Shown piece by piece: positions 11,901 through 21,295 of a stretch of DNA of 64,000 nucleotides. Positions within the stretch are counted from its first letter, which is position 1; every line of letters begins with the position of its first letter. The notes beneath the pieces were generated by a model that saw nothing but the letters and a program-made list of their open reading frames with translations, did no database searches and had not been told where the DNA came from. Both the position numbers and the translations under genes were made by a program. The stretch spans positions 4,460,247 to 4,524,246 of the forward strand of contig NC_052127.1 in NCBI RefSeq assembly GCF_012273895.1, written 5' to 3'. Origin of the DNA: Zerene cesonia (taxonomy: Eukaryota > Arthropoda > Insecta > Lepidoptera > Pieridae).

Positions 11901-14900
11901 GTATACAGACAGGGCTAACTTGAGTGATAGGATCTTGATATCCGGGCGGAGTCAGGATGAGCCTCTAGTATTAAATATTTTAAACTGTTACAGTTTTGTG
12001 TGGCTCTTTACTAATTGGACCATTATAAATCATGACATATCTTCTATTGGTACTTATTTCAAATAACAAAGTCGTTTGCCAATAATGTATAATTGCATCT
12101 CTTATGTAGGTATCTAATATACGTATGGATGAAACTATTTAATTATAACTTTTTAGGTAAAGCAAGGTATGATACCACAGTATTCCGAAATGGGACAACA
12201 ACTGAAAAACTTATTCAGACGATTAGCATCTGATGGTATGTTTTATGTATTTCAATTATATATACTTTGCAACCATATCTTTCTAAATCTTTATTATTTT
12301 TATGCTTGTTTAATTATTGAATGATGTTATTTTTACAGGTATGACGGAGCATGTGGAAAATCAATTGTTGGCAATGAGCGCTCACCTCATTAAAATACAA
12401 AGCTCGGCGACACAGGTTAGATATTATTGTTATTAAAATTCTAGTGAATCGAAAAGCTGTGTGTGTGTGTATGTGTAAGTGTGGGTGTGTGTGTGTTAGT
12501 GTTAGTGTTCGTGCATGAGTGTGTGTAAATATGATTATTTATTCCATCAAATTTTTGAGGAAAAAGTAATGATGTAAGTAAGCTTCGCTCTTTTTTTTTC
12601 TTGTTGTTATCCAATACATTCCGTCCACGTAAATGTAAAACAGTGACTAGCTCCGATGCTTGAATTTTGAAGTATGGTATTAAAAAAAAATCTCACTAAA
12701 GATTCTCCTTATCCAAAACACTGACAATAAGTATTTCGAAATGTATCGCTAACCATCAGGCGAAACTGTCGTTTGATCGTATTAATCTTGATAAATATTA
12801 TTCCAGCACATAACAGAAGCGCCCGGTCGTCTCATATTATCTCGAAGCGGTCTATCTCGCTCCGTGCAACTGGACTCGGGCGCTGGAGACACGCTGGCCA
12901 ACGTGACCGATAAAATGTACGCTTCTGCGCAGAATCGGTGAGCATTAAGTCAAAATTACTGTAAATGACAATACTTACTTGGGTAAAATCTTGCATAATG
13001 CATATGTAATTATATTTTTCACATTTTAGAATATTAACTGATTTAATTCAAACTAAAGTTAACATTTAATTTTTAGTTTTATAGCATTGAAATGCTTTTT
13101 TATAAATGTAAATTTTTGGAAAGAATAGAAAAAATTCGATCACGGGGCGGGATTCGAACCCACGTTTCTTGCCTAACCGTTGCTACGGGTTTCTCATTAA
13201 AGTTAACATTACATACATGCATTTAATATGCTTTAATAGTTACCTTTGGTCCTTCGAGCCGGATTGTTTAATTACTAGCTAAGTTACTATAACGATATGT
13301 CAGTCACTAGCCTCACTAATATTACAAATGCGAAATTAACTATGTATGTCTCTCTTATCTACACGCCTAAGCCACTGAACAGATTCGGATTCAATTTGGT
13401 ACATACGTCAAAGGATATTTTTTATCTCGCAATTCCTACGAGAGTACATAGCCATGTGGGTAATGTAATAATTCTGTGATCTACGTTACTCTTATTTAAT
13501 GTTTTATAGTCTTCATTTCACAATATAGATTGAACTAGCTGCGCCCCGCGGTTTAACCCCCGCGTAAGTCCTTATCCCGTAGGAATTTCGGGATAAAAAG
13601 TTGCCTATATGTTATTCTAATTGTCCAGCTGTCAGCATACCGAGTTTCATTGCAATCGGTTCATTAGTTTTTGCGTGAAAGAGTAACAAACACACACGTT
13701 ACAAACTTTCGCATTTATAATATTAGTAGGATAGGAAGTAGGAAGTAGGATAGGATTCTGTTAATATATTTAATGTGCTCTAGTAGTACCTCTGGTCCTT
13801 CGAGACGGATGGTACGTATTCAAATATCATTTTCTTAATAAAAAATGTTGATAGAAAACCTCCAAAACCTGGAATACCACATGAGCCACATATGAATACA
13901 GAGTGGCAGCATATGTTCGGGCAGACACAAGATATGGTTGCTGGTAAGGGTAAGTTCAGAAAAAACTTTTTATATAAGAACGACAAACATAAAGGGAAAA
14001 CAATCCATCCATCTCGTCTTCATATTTTCAAATACTACTCATGTACTATTTGATTTTTTTGATTAAAAAATATTATTTTATTGCGAGGAACTGATTTTGT
14101 AATGACATCTAATGTTACTTTATTGTTTAACGTAATCTAGCTTCATAATATTTAAAAATGTTCCTAGGCATCGCTAGGTTTGACCCAGCAAAAAAAAAAA
14201 AATAATAAACAAAACATATATCTAGTTTATCCAGGGAAATTTTAAGATTTTTTTTTTATATATTTCAAAAAAAAAACATGTGTTATAAATTTTTTAAAAC
14301 GGTCAGGCCCAGACTCGCTAACCCAATCAGTGGGCACTAGTGCGCTGGGGCTGGGCAGCGTGGGCGGTGGGGGCGGTGGGGGCGGTGGGGGCGGCGGGGG
14401 CGCGGGGGCGAGCGGGAGCGCCAGCGCCGTCGCCGCGTCTGCGCCCGCGCACTCGCAGATGGGGCACAGCGCGAGCTATGTGCAATGTGAGTAGTTGAGT
14501 GATAGTAGATATTATGGTGATTTATTATTTAGTATTTTAATTTTGATACTGTTATTATTTATTAAACCTTAATTTTTGCTCACCCTCCTCTTCTAAAATG
14601 TTTCTCTTATTATTTATATGGTAGTCTGGAAGAGAACGCTACCTAGCGATAAGACCGCCTTTTGTACATATTCCCTCTTTTGTTTGTGTTTATCTATGTT
14701 TTCCTGTAAATTCTTGTGTTCAATAAAATGTTATCTGTCTATCTGTCTGTCTGTCTGTCTGTCTATTTAGTGTTTTATTTTGCTATTGGGGGGGTGGGTG
14801 ATTTGTGCAAGTGTTTTTATTTTATGTGGAGGGGAGGGGGAGGACGATTTGTGTAATTATTATTTAATTTATTTGTGTCGTTATAGAATATCTGTTTCTT

Positions 14901-15701
14901 TTTATATTATAAAAAAAATGTAATAATAAAATTTGAAATTTTAGATAGTATGGCGCCCTGTAGAGTTGAACTGAGGAATCTCATAAGTCGCACACAGCAG
15001 AAGTTTCAAAAGTCTCTGAGGTATGATATATTCACACATACGCACATATGGAAACGGTAAAACATTTAACAAAAAAAAAATCGACCGACATCTTGTAAGA
15101 GAAAGTACCACTACAAATTCTGTAAAAACAATTTCTTATCAAACACAAAAAGATCCACTCCAATGCCAAAGTCGGTTAAAACCCCACGGAGTTATCGAGT
15201 AACAAAACCTAAAAAAAGGCGAATTGAGAACCTCCCTGGTCTTTTCTACCGTCGGTTAAGAGTCTTTAAACTAGTTTTTAATCTTCACATAAATGATATG
15301 AAAAAATTTCGTTATTTGTAAAGAATAAAGTAAATGCTACGCTAAAATAAGTTATTTTACTACTGTAACTTATAGGAATTAAAGACTTTTTAACGGATTT
15401 TAAACGCGATTTACGCGATGTCACGGGGAGACCACGCTAGATGTACAGTGTTATAAAAGTTGGGTTAATAATGTAATTAATAAATCGCGCTTAAAATCCG
15501 TTAAACAGTCTCTCCTAAATGTATAAACTCGCGTAAAATCAAACACAAGAAAATACTATACTGTAACTTAATTAGAAATCACCTTATAGATATAATCTCT
15601 TACAGGAGTCAAGATACTACAATAGAGAGTAGCGATGAGTTAATACCGCCGCCAACGTGGCGGCCCGGGAATCATCTGCTTGCGTATCTGCATGAGCATA
15701 A
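2955..15701 (+). CDS. Vps15: VPS15 / PIK3R4, exons 1-21 (kinase-like domain, HEAT repeats, linker)
   Basis: Regulatory subunit of class III PI3-kinase (with VPS34 and Beclin-1); acts on endosome and autophagosome membranes. Exons: 2955-3046, 3873-4053, 5035-5205, 5682-5870, 6234-6322, 6640-6849, 7070-7526, 7780-7972, 8675-8784, 8965-9073, 9540-9688, 10164-10307, 11047-11163, 11603-11737, 12157-12235, 12339-12415, 12807-12937, 13855-13943, 14307-14486, 14945-15020, 15606-15701. Phases agree at every junction (about 1,024 codons). The protein starts MGNQLVGIAPSQ, with Gly2 fit for N-myristoylation as in the family. Kinase-like domain: Lys53 in VVVKVF, HGDIKLEN (Asp146, Asn151), and DIA at 164-166 where kinases have DFG. 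HEAT-type helices cover about residues 310-780. A linker with 13 consecutive glycines lies near residue 930. Exon 21 ends HEHK in phase 2 just before a gap; the WD40 part follows on the next contig, which is inverted. Confidence 0.96.
3259..3420 (+). repeat. Decayed interspersed repeat in VPS15 intron 1
   Basis: Starts CTAGCTATAACTCGGGGTGT and contains the block CTGTACCAAATTTCATAAAG. The same start and block occur at 56923-57080 (CTAGCTGTAACCCGCGG ... CTGTACCAAATTTCACACAG), so both are copies of one element related to family A. Confidence 0.5.
3631..3790 (+). repeat. Interspersed repeat E, copy 1 (VPS15 intron 1)
   Basis: Shares long stretches with 4770-4930: ATGTAGCCCCAATACCCAAC versus ACATAGCCCCAATGCCCAAC, and TTTACGAAGCTAGCGAGAAC versus TTTACGAAGCTAGCCAGAAC. 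The copies are direct repeats about 1.1 kb apart in adjacent introns. Confidence 0.65.
4430..4690. mobile_element. MITE-like element with 20-bp terminal inverted repeats (VPS15 intron 2)
   Basis: The left end 4430-4449 (AAGAACCAGCATATGCATAT) is the reverse complement of the right end 4671-4690 with one mismatch. The 261-bp body includes CGATTTCCACGGTTTTG, GGCTCCGTGAGGTTTATAGC and GCCATCTGGTGGCGAAAC, wording I associate with a repeat widespread in Lepidoptera. It has no coding capacity. I could not identify a clear target-site duplication. Confidence 0.6.
4770..4930 (+). repeat. Interspersed repeat E, copy 2 (VPS15 intron 2)
   Basis: Second copy of the family at 3631-3790, same orientation, moderately diverged. 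It ends about 100 bp before exon 3. Confidence 0.65.
6012..6213 (+). repeat. Repeat family A copy (VPS15 intron 4)
   Basis: Near full-length copy of the commonest repeat here: CTAGCTGCGCCCCGCGGTTT, then GTATCCCGTAGGAATATCGG, CCAAATTTCATTGCAATCGG, a short CA tract, and the end TTCGCATTTATAATATTAG. Other copies are at 13534-13735, 18152-18312, 39341-39502, 41581-41737, 42451-42653, 45681-45889, 52243-52348, 53565-53741, 54917-55096, 55160-55268 and 61424-61627. It fills most of this 363-bp intron and stops 20 bp before exon 5. Confidence 0.8.
8100..8200 (+). repeat. Short repeat with a GGTCCTTCGAGCCGGAT-type core (VPS15 intron 8)
   Basis: The motif CCGGCTCGAAGGACCAAA recurs as its reverse complement, with changes, at 11793-11810, 13248-13265, 13794-13810 and 18719-18735. 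Copies are fragmentary, so borders are approximate. Confidence 0.45.
8487..8640. mobile_element. Possible pogo/Tigger-like MITE relic (VPS15 intron 8)
   Basis: Begins ACAGTCAAAACTGTTTACAA and continues with repeated CGACATC / ATCGGTTA blocks. The CAGTCAAAxCTGTTTA start is typical of some pogo-type terminal repeats. I do not see a matching inverted end, so this may be a truncated copy or one end of a larger element. Confidence 0.35.
10800..11035 (+). mobile_element. tRNA-derived SINE (VPS15 intron 12)
   Basis: A tRNA-like head carries a clear B box (GGGTTCGATTCCCGGTGGGG near 10862-10881) after GCCTCCTTGGTACAGTAGTG, followed by a unique body (CACCTACTTGTCCATAAAGA) and a run into CTTAACTTTTT. 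An apparent minus-strand ORF here is only the repeat. Confidence 0.6.
11790..11985 (+). repeat. Interspersed repeat (VPS15 intron 14)
   Basis: Contains CTGAACGGATTTTGAGGAAG, TTTGGTATACAGACAGGGCT and GGGCGGAGTCAGGATGAGCC. This is the layout of an abundant lepidopteran repeat ending in a 'gggcggagccggga' motif. Only one copy is evident in the window. Confidence 0.45.
13068..13200 (-). mobile_element. tRNA-derived SINE 1, antisense, truncated (VPS15 intron 17)
   Basis: Reverse complement of the element at 61182-61327: TTTAGTTTTATAGCATTGAA tail, AAAGAATAGAAAAAATTCG, then the B-box complement GGGATTCGAACCC. The tRNA-like 5' end is incomplete. Confidence 0.65.
13290..13480 (+). repeat. Interspersed repeat (VPS15 intron 17)
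   Basis: CACTAATATTACAAATGCGA is followed by CACTGAACAGATTCGGATTC and AATTTGGTACATACGTCAAA. This is the same architecture (unit end, 'gaacagattcggat', 'tttggtac') as other lepidopteran repeats near it. A short plus-strand ORF here is incidental. Confidence 0.45.
13534..13735 (+). repeat. Repeat family A copy (VPS15 intron 17)
   Basis: Full-length copy from CTAGCTGCGCCCCGCGGTTT to CGCATTTATAATATTAGTAG. It is followed by a short local duplication, TAGGAAGTAGGAAGTAGGAT, at 13733-13752. Confidence 0.8.
14600..14765 (+). repeat. Retroelement 3'-tail-like repeat plus (TCTG)n (VPS15 intron 19)
   Basis: Contains CTGGAAGAGAACGCTACCTA, GCGATAAGACCGCCTTTTGT, AATAAAATG and a (CTGT)n microsatellite at 14738-14762. 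The reverse-complement wording recurs at 57380-57420. This resembles the conserved 3' end of a lepidopteran non-LTR element; the element name is not certain. Confidence 0.5.
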
Positions 15702-15738
15702 GTATAAAAAAATAAAAATCATTTATTGAACAAATTAT

Positions 15739-16738
15739 NNNNNNNNNNNNNNNNNNNNNNNNNNNNNNNNNNNNNNNNNNNNNNNNNNNNNNNNNNNNNN
15801 NNNNNNNNNNNNNNNNNNNNNNNNNNNNNNNNNNNNNNNNNNNNNNNNNNNNNNNNNNNNNNNNNNNNNNNNNNNNNNNNNNNNNNNNNNNNNNNNNNNN
15901 NNNNNNNNNNNNNNNNNNNNNNNNNNNNNNNNNNNNNNNNNNNNNNNNNNNNNNNNNNNNNNNNNNNNNNNNNNNNNNNNNNNNNNNNNNNNNNNNNNNN
16001 NNNNNNNNNNNNNNNNNNNNNNNNNNNNNNNNNNNNNNNNNNNNNNNNNNNNNNNNNNNNNNNNNNNNNNNNNNNNNNNNNNNNNNNNNNNNNNNNNNNN
16101 NNNNNNNNNNNNNNNNNNNNNNNNNNNNNNNNNNNNNNNNNNNNNNNNNNNNNNNNNNNNNNNNNNNNNNNNNNNNNNNNNNNNNNNNNNNNNNNNNNNN
16201 NNNNNNNNNNNNNNNNNNNNNNNNNNNNNNNNNNNNNNNNNNNNNNNNNNNNNNNNNNNNNNNNNNNNNNNNNNNNNNNNNNNNNNNNNNNNNNNNNNNN
16301 NNNNNNNNNNNNNNNNNNNNNNNNNNNNNNNNNNNNNNNNNNNNNNNNNNNNNNNNNNNNNNNNNNNNNNNNNNNNNNNNNNNNNNNNNNNNNNNNNNNN
16401 NNNNNNNNNNNNNNNNNNNNNNNNNNNNNNNNNNNNNNNNNNNNNNNNNNNNNNNNNNNNNNNNNNNNNNNNNNNNNNNNNNNNNNNNNNNNNNNNNNNN
16501 NNNNNNNNNNNNNNNNNNNNNNNNNNNNNNNNNNNNNNNNNNNNNNNNNNNNNNNNNNNNNNNNNNNNNNNNNNNNNNNNNNNNNNNNNNNNNNNNNNNN
16601 NNNNNNNNNNNNNNNNNNNNNNNNNNNNNNNNNNNNNNNNNNNNNNNNNNNNNNNNNNNNNNNNNNNNNNNNNNNNNNNNNNNNNNNNNNNNNNNNNNNN
16701 NNNNNNNNNNNNNNNNNNNNNNNNNNNNNNNNNNNNNN
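15739..16738. other. Assembly gap, exactly 1,000 N
   Basis: A run of 1,000 N, a placeholder length rather than a measured one. It lies inside the VPS15 intron between exons 21 and 22. The next contig (16739-19925) is in the wrong orientation relative to its neighbours. Confidence 1.
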
Positions 16739-19340
16739 TCCGCCGTCGCGGCACCCGCTGTACGCGGCTGATATGTAGTGCGACGCCTGACATCATCATC
16801 ATCAGAATCAGAATCAGAATCATTATCATCATCATAGTTCCCACGGGGTGATAATAAAATGCGATGATTATTTACTATTCTTATTTATCTTTGATAAACA
16901 ACATCATCATATCCATCTTTATTAGTATCAAATTTAACGACGTTTATACGTTGTATGTAATACGATAATAGAGATATTTTTGTTGACCTCTGACGTTAAT
17001 ACCATTAAGTGTTATTAAACATCTATTGTAAGTTTCGTTTAAAGATAGTTAAGTACCATACAAAGTACCATATCATAGTATAAAACTATTCAGCCCAGAT
17101 GGGGTCATGACCCCCATAACCCACCTAGATCCGATCCGTGTGAAGTGTTTATTGAACAGTGTGTATAGTGTGAGATGTGTATATTGTATATAGTGTGATA
17201 TGTGTATCTTGAGTAGTGTATCTAGGGTGAAGTGTGTATATTCAGTGGTGTGTATAATATAAGCTGTGAGTATAGTGTTAAGTATGTATATTGTGTAGTT
17301 TATATAGTGTGAAGTGTGCATAGTGTGAGGTGTGTATATTGAGAAGTTGAGTAGAGTGTTTAGTGTGAGGTGTGTATAGTGCGTAGTGGTAGTGTGTATA
17401 GTGCGCAGGGTGCAGGGTGCAGGGTGCAGGGTGCAGGGTGCAGTTACCGGCGCCGCGTAGTGCAGCGGCGGGTGCGGCGCGGTGGCGGGCCACAGCGCGT
17501 GCGTGCGGTGCGCGCTCTCCACGCACCACGCGGCCGCGTCGCGCCCGCCCACCGCCCACACGGACGAGCCGCCGCCCCACCCCACTATGCGCCGGATGCG
17601 CTCCGCTGCGGGGAAACAACTTCTATTAACGCGCTTATCTTAGCATCGCTTGTATGTTTTGTATGTCACCGACTCGTTTGTTATACTCGATTTTGAACGA
17701 CTTTAAACGGATAGATTCATTTATAAATTTGTACACTTATCAAGAATCAGTGGCAATATAATAGTTTATCGAATTCAGCGGAATTAAAGGAAACAACTTA
17801 GTAACTTTTCTTTTGTTAATTTTTCGAATAATCACCAATCTACCCTAAATCAAACGCGCAATACAACCAAATGAACATTTTTTTCAAACTACCCCCAATA
17901 AATAAAAAGGACTCACAATTCGGATGTCTAACGGTAGTTATCGGTAGCTGGAAGCGCAGATCCCACACGCATATGGCCCCACTGGACGTGCCCACCGCGA
18001 GGAAGCCCGCGCTGTTCGCGTACAGGCACGTGTACACACCTTGTTTCAGGTCGCCCTGGAGTTTCCACGCGTTACCTGGAAAGTACACGTTTTAAACTCT
18101 TAAATTTTTATAACAATGAAATACATATAAATATTATTTAGAACTATATATAACTAGATGCGCCTCGCAATTTCACCCGCGTTAGTCCGTATCCCGTAGG
18201 AATATCGGGATAAAAGTTGCGTATATGTTATTCCAGTTGTCCAGTTGTCTACGTACCAAATTTCATTGCGATCAGTTCAGTAGTTTTTAAGTGAAAGAGC
18301 AGAGCAGAGCAACAACAGAATATGCAAGTGCTGATATTTTCCTACTCTCACCACTTTGCAAATAAAACATCTACAATAAATGTTTATTTGAAGAAATATT
18401 GCTGGACACATATGCACACATACAGACTCATGTAAAGCTGTTGGATTACCAATAAACAAACAAATAAAAAAATTACAAAAGTACCTTACAAAATTCATAA
18501 TTCAATATGTATAACATACCAGGCGCTCTCAAATCCCATCCAACGATCGTAGCATTGAGCGTAGCGTAAGATATAACGCCAGCGTGCACGCCGCCTGCGC
18601 TTGCGCACGCGACACATCCGCCTTCAACACTCGTCTCCAACTGACGGCATTGGGACAGCGTCATACGGGACGAGCCTGTGTCTAGTCTGATAATAAGAAA
18701 AACAGGCAATTTAGAGTTTGGTCCTTCGGGCTGGCAAAGACCAAAAAAAAAATCAAGAAATTATATAATGTTCGATGATTATGATGACGATAGTGAAATA
18801 TGAATAGGATACGGAACCCACCTCAAAACAAACACGGATCCCTCCTGAGTAGCAGCCACTAACGAGTGCCCCCCCTCACACGCAGCAAGCGACATCACCG
18901 GACCCGCACTGCGGTTGTACATTGCTTTTGACCTGGAAATATAATTCGTTTATTAATTAAGTTAACATTTTTATAAAAAGGAAATTAAAAAACACCGTCA
19001 AAAAACTAACATCTACTCCTTTTTTACATATCTTAGTTTTCGGAGATGTATTATCGACACTGCGTGTGTGTACGCAAGTACGTGTATGTGTACGTATTCT
19101 GCATGCGAGCGTGTGCGTAAGTAAACGCTTGTGTACATTCATATACGCGAGTGTACGCGCGTGTATGTGTGTATGTACGTGTGGATGTGTAATTGCGTAT
19201 GTGTGTACACAACTCACTTGTTCACGTATGCGCTCCCCTGCAAGCGAGCCGCGTCCCACAGCCGCACGGTGCCGTCCTCGGAGCACGAGCCGAAGAACGA
19301 CGGGTGCGCGGGTAGTCTCACCATTTGGTTCACGCGGGCT
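16739..19340 (-). CDS. Vps15: VPS15 / PIK3R4, exons 22-27 (WD40 domain) on an inverted contig
   Basis: Reading the minus strand from high to low coordinates gives exons 19340-19218, 18932-18822, 18686-18520, 18075-17917, 17605-17448 and a partial 16786-16739. Each has AG/GT borders and the phases chain (2-2-2-1-1-0-0). They encode the VPS15 propeller in order: CSEDGTVRLWD, VAATQEGSVFVL, SYATLNATIVGWDLR, VGTSSGAICVWDLRFQLPI, ERIRRIVGWGGGSSVWAV, then YISAAYSGCRDGG running into the gap. Exon 21 (ends ...CATAA) plus the first base of exon 22 makes the lysine of HEHK and leads into ARVNQMVRLPAHP, so the contig continues the upstream plus-strand exons once flipped. The partial last exon is the weakest call; its acceptor (GTCAG at 16791-16787) gives phase 0 as needed and aligns residue by residue with the vertebrate protein. 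Exon 26 is very GC-rich. Confidence 0.93.
17130..17444. repeat. Minisatellite-like GTGTGTAT-rich tandem array and GGGTGCA heptamers (VPS15 intron)
   Basis: About 270 bp of imperfect units such as GTGTGTATATTGTGTAGT, then GGGTGCA repeated about five times at 17405-17441. On the coding (minus) strand the heptamers begin only a few bases after the donor of exon 26. Two apparent minus-strand ORFs are mostly array. Confidence 0.8.
18152..18312 (+). repeat. Repeat family A copy, decayed
   Basis: CTAGATGCGCCTCGCAATTT, then GTATCCCGTAGGAATATCGG and CCAAATTTCATTGCGATCAG. It lies in the VPS15 intron between exons 24 and 25. In true gene orientation, after flipping the contig, this copy is antisense. 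Confidence 0.7.
19020..19212. repeat. GT-rich low-complexity tract (VPS15 intron between exons 22 and 23)
   Basis: Degenerate alternation of GTGTGT, GTACGT and GTATGT units, purine-pyrimidine alternating. ORFs read through it on both strands are low-complexity artefacts. Confidence 0.75.
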
Positions 19341-19709
19341 CTGCGATGAGTTTTATAGGAGTTAGTATATAGTTCGTAACTTCCTGGGATTTCGGAGATG
19401 TACAAATAAAAATATAGTGAAAAAACGCTTGCAATAAGTGAATATACTTAGGTACGGACTGCAACCCGCCCGTCCCAAACATATTATCAAAGCGATGATA
19501 TATTGTTTTAGAAGGTAATAATTATAAAAAGTACTAGATGAGTCTATTGCTATGTTATAATTATTTTTAGTTACTTAGCTTTTGATGTAAGTTTTTTATA
19601 TTTTTTACTAAATTAGCGATGCCTATATTTTAGTTTCATTAAAACTTCTAACAAAAATACCAGCGAAACCAGCGAAAGCTTCACCCGCATAGCGTAATAA
19701 TATAGACTA

Positions 19710-19870
19710 GTTTTTGCCCGCGGCTTTGCACGCGTTAAATTCGAAGTAGTTTAATAAATGTTATAGTACATATAAACCTTCTTGAATTACTCTACCTACT
19801 AAAAAAAATCATTAAAATCCGTTGTGTAGTTTAAAAGCCTCAAGTATACCATATATACCTAGTCTTGCCA
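19710..19870 (+). repeat. Repeat family B copy
   Basis: CTAGTTTTTGCCCGCGGCTT, GCACGCGTTAAATTCGAAGT and TTAAAATCCGTTGTGTAGTT match the copies at 388-545 and 57738-57905. Confidence 0.7.
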
Positions 19871-19925
19871 TAAATATTGTAATAAAGAAAAAAGAAAATT
19901 GTTAACTGCAAATAACATTTATTAC

Positions 19926-20925
19926 NNNNNNNNNNNNNNNNNNNNNNNNNNNNNNNNNNNNNNNNNNNNNNNNNNNNNNNNNNNNNNNNNNNNNNNNNNN
20001 NNNNNNNNNNNNNNNNNNNNNNNNNNNNNNNNNNNNNNNNNNNNNNNNNNNNNNNNNNNNNNNNNNNNNNNNNNNNNNNNNNNNNNNNNNNNNNNNNNNN
20101 NNNNNNNNNNNNNNNNNNNNNNNNNNNNNNNNNNNNNNNNNNNNNNNNNNNNNNNNNNNNNNNNNNNNNNNNNNNNNNNNNNNNNNNNNNNNNNNNNNNN
20201 NNNNNNNNNNNNNNNNNNNNNNNNNNNNNNNNNNNNNNNNNNNNNNNNNNNNNNNNNNNNNNNNNNNNNNNNNNNNNNNNNNNNNNNNNNNNNNNNNNNN
20301 NNNNNNNNNNNNNNNNNNNNNNNNNNNNNNNNNNNNNNNNNNNNNNNNNNNNNNNNNNNNNNNNNNNNNNNNNNNNNNNNNNNNNNNNNNNNNNNNNNNN
20401 NNNNNNNNNNNNNNNNNNNNNNNNNNNNNNNNNNNNNNNNNNNNNNNNNNNNNNNNNNNNNNNNNNNNNNNNNNNNNNNNNNNNNNNNNNNNNNNNNNNN
20501 NNNNNNNNNNNNNNNNNNNNNNNNNNNNNNNNNNNNNNNNNNNNNNNNNNNNNNNNNNNNNNNNNNNNNNNNNNNNNNNNNNNNNNNNNNNNNNNNNNNN
20601 NNNNNNNNNNNNNNNNNNNNNNNNNNNNNNNNNNNNNNNNNNNNNNNNNNNNNNNNNNNNNNNNNNNNNNNNNNNNNNNNNNNNNNNNNNNNNNNNNNNN
20701 NNNNNNNNNNNNNNNNNNNNNNNNNNNNNNNNNNNNNNNNNNNNNNNNNNNNNNNNNNNNNNNNNNNNNNNNNNNNNNNNNNNNNNNNNNNNNNNNNNNN
20801 NNNNNNNNNNNNNNNNNNNNNNNNNNNNNNNNNNNNNNNNNNNNNNNNNNNNNNNNNNNNNNNNNNNNNNNNNNNNNNNNNNNNNNNNNNNNNNNNNNNN
20901 NNNNNNNNNNNNNNNNNNNNNNNNN
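19926..20925. other. Assembly gap, exactly 1,000 N, hiding part of VPS15
   Basis: Placeholder gap between the inverted contig and the one carrying the last VPS15 exon. Exon 27 enters it (via 16739) in phase 0 and the last exon needs phase 2, so missing coding sequence must lie here, about 40 residues by family comparison. Confidence 0.95.
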
Positions 20926-21081
20926 ACACTATATTATAAACTTTTTTTATTTCAAATTTTTTATTCATTTTTGTTAATAAAGCCACTTACTATAAATTCA
21001 ATGTACAAATACATTCTTCTAATTTTTATAACTCGATTTTATACTTGTTCAATGATTTTACTAAGCATTTTTTGGTTACAG

Positions 21082-21295
21082 GAGTAGAATAATCGATGGG
21101 ACAACAGTTATCCAAGAGTGCTGTAAATCAAACCCGTCCACGCCTCCCTCTCTCGCTGAAGACAATGTTTATAGAACAGTGGAGTCAAGGTCCTTCTATC
21201 ACACCGCGCCTATAACAGATATAACACTCGTAGAGGCAAACAAATGCTATTTGGTGAGCTCATCTGCTGATGGTGTGATAAATGTTTGGAAATAG
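21082..21295 (+). CDS. Vps15: VPS15 / PIK3R4, last exon
   Basis: Acceptor GGTTACAG precedes 21082; one base completes a split codon, then 70 codons and a TAG stop at 21293-21295. The peptide runs from SRIIDGTTVIQE to SSSADGVINVWK, the final WD40 blade; family members end the same way, in a VKVWK-like tail. It is on the plus strand, like exons 1-21 and opposite to exons 22-27. Comparison with the vertebrate protein suggests roughly 40 residues between exon 27 and this exon are missing, presumably in the 19926-20925 gap. AATAAA at 21431-21436, 136 nt after the stop, is a possible polyadenylation signal. Confidence 0.95.

Noticed and set aside
15726..16844. Long ORFs of about 350-430 codons across the runs of N at 15739, 19926 and 31150
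   Set aside because: They consist almost wholly of unknown bases; only a few real codons flank the gap.
16739..19340. A separate antisense WD40 gene inside VPS15
   Set aside because: The exons carry the missing VPS15 propeller in order and join exon 21 in phase once the contig is flipped, so a second gene is not needed.
19066..19365. Cysteine/valine-rich ORFs on the plus strand
   Set aside because: Translation of a GT-rich low-complexity tract and of the antisense of VPS15 exon 22.
16739..19925. A real chromosomal inversion that disrupts VPS15
   Set aside because: Both breakpoints would have to fall exactly in placeholder gaps and destroy an otherwise intact gene; misorientation of a short contig is simpler. 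Not formally excluded.
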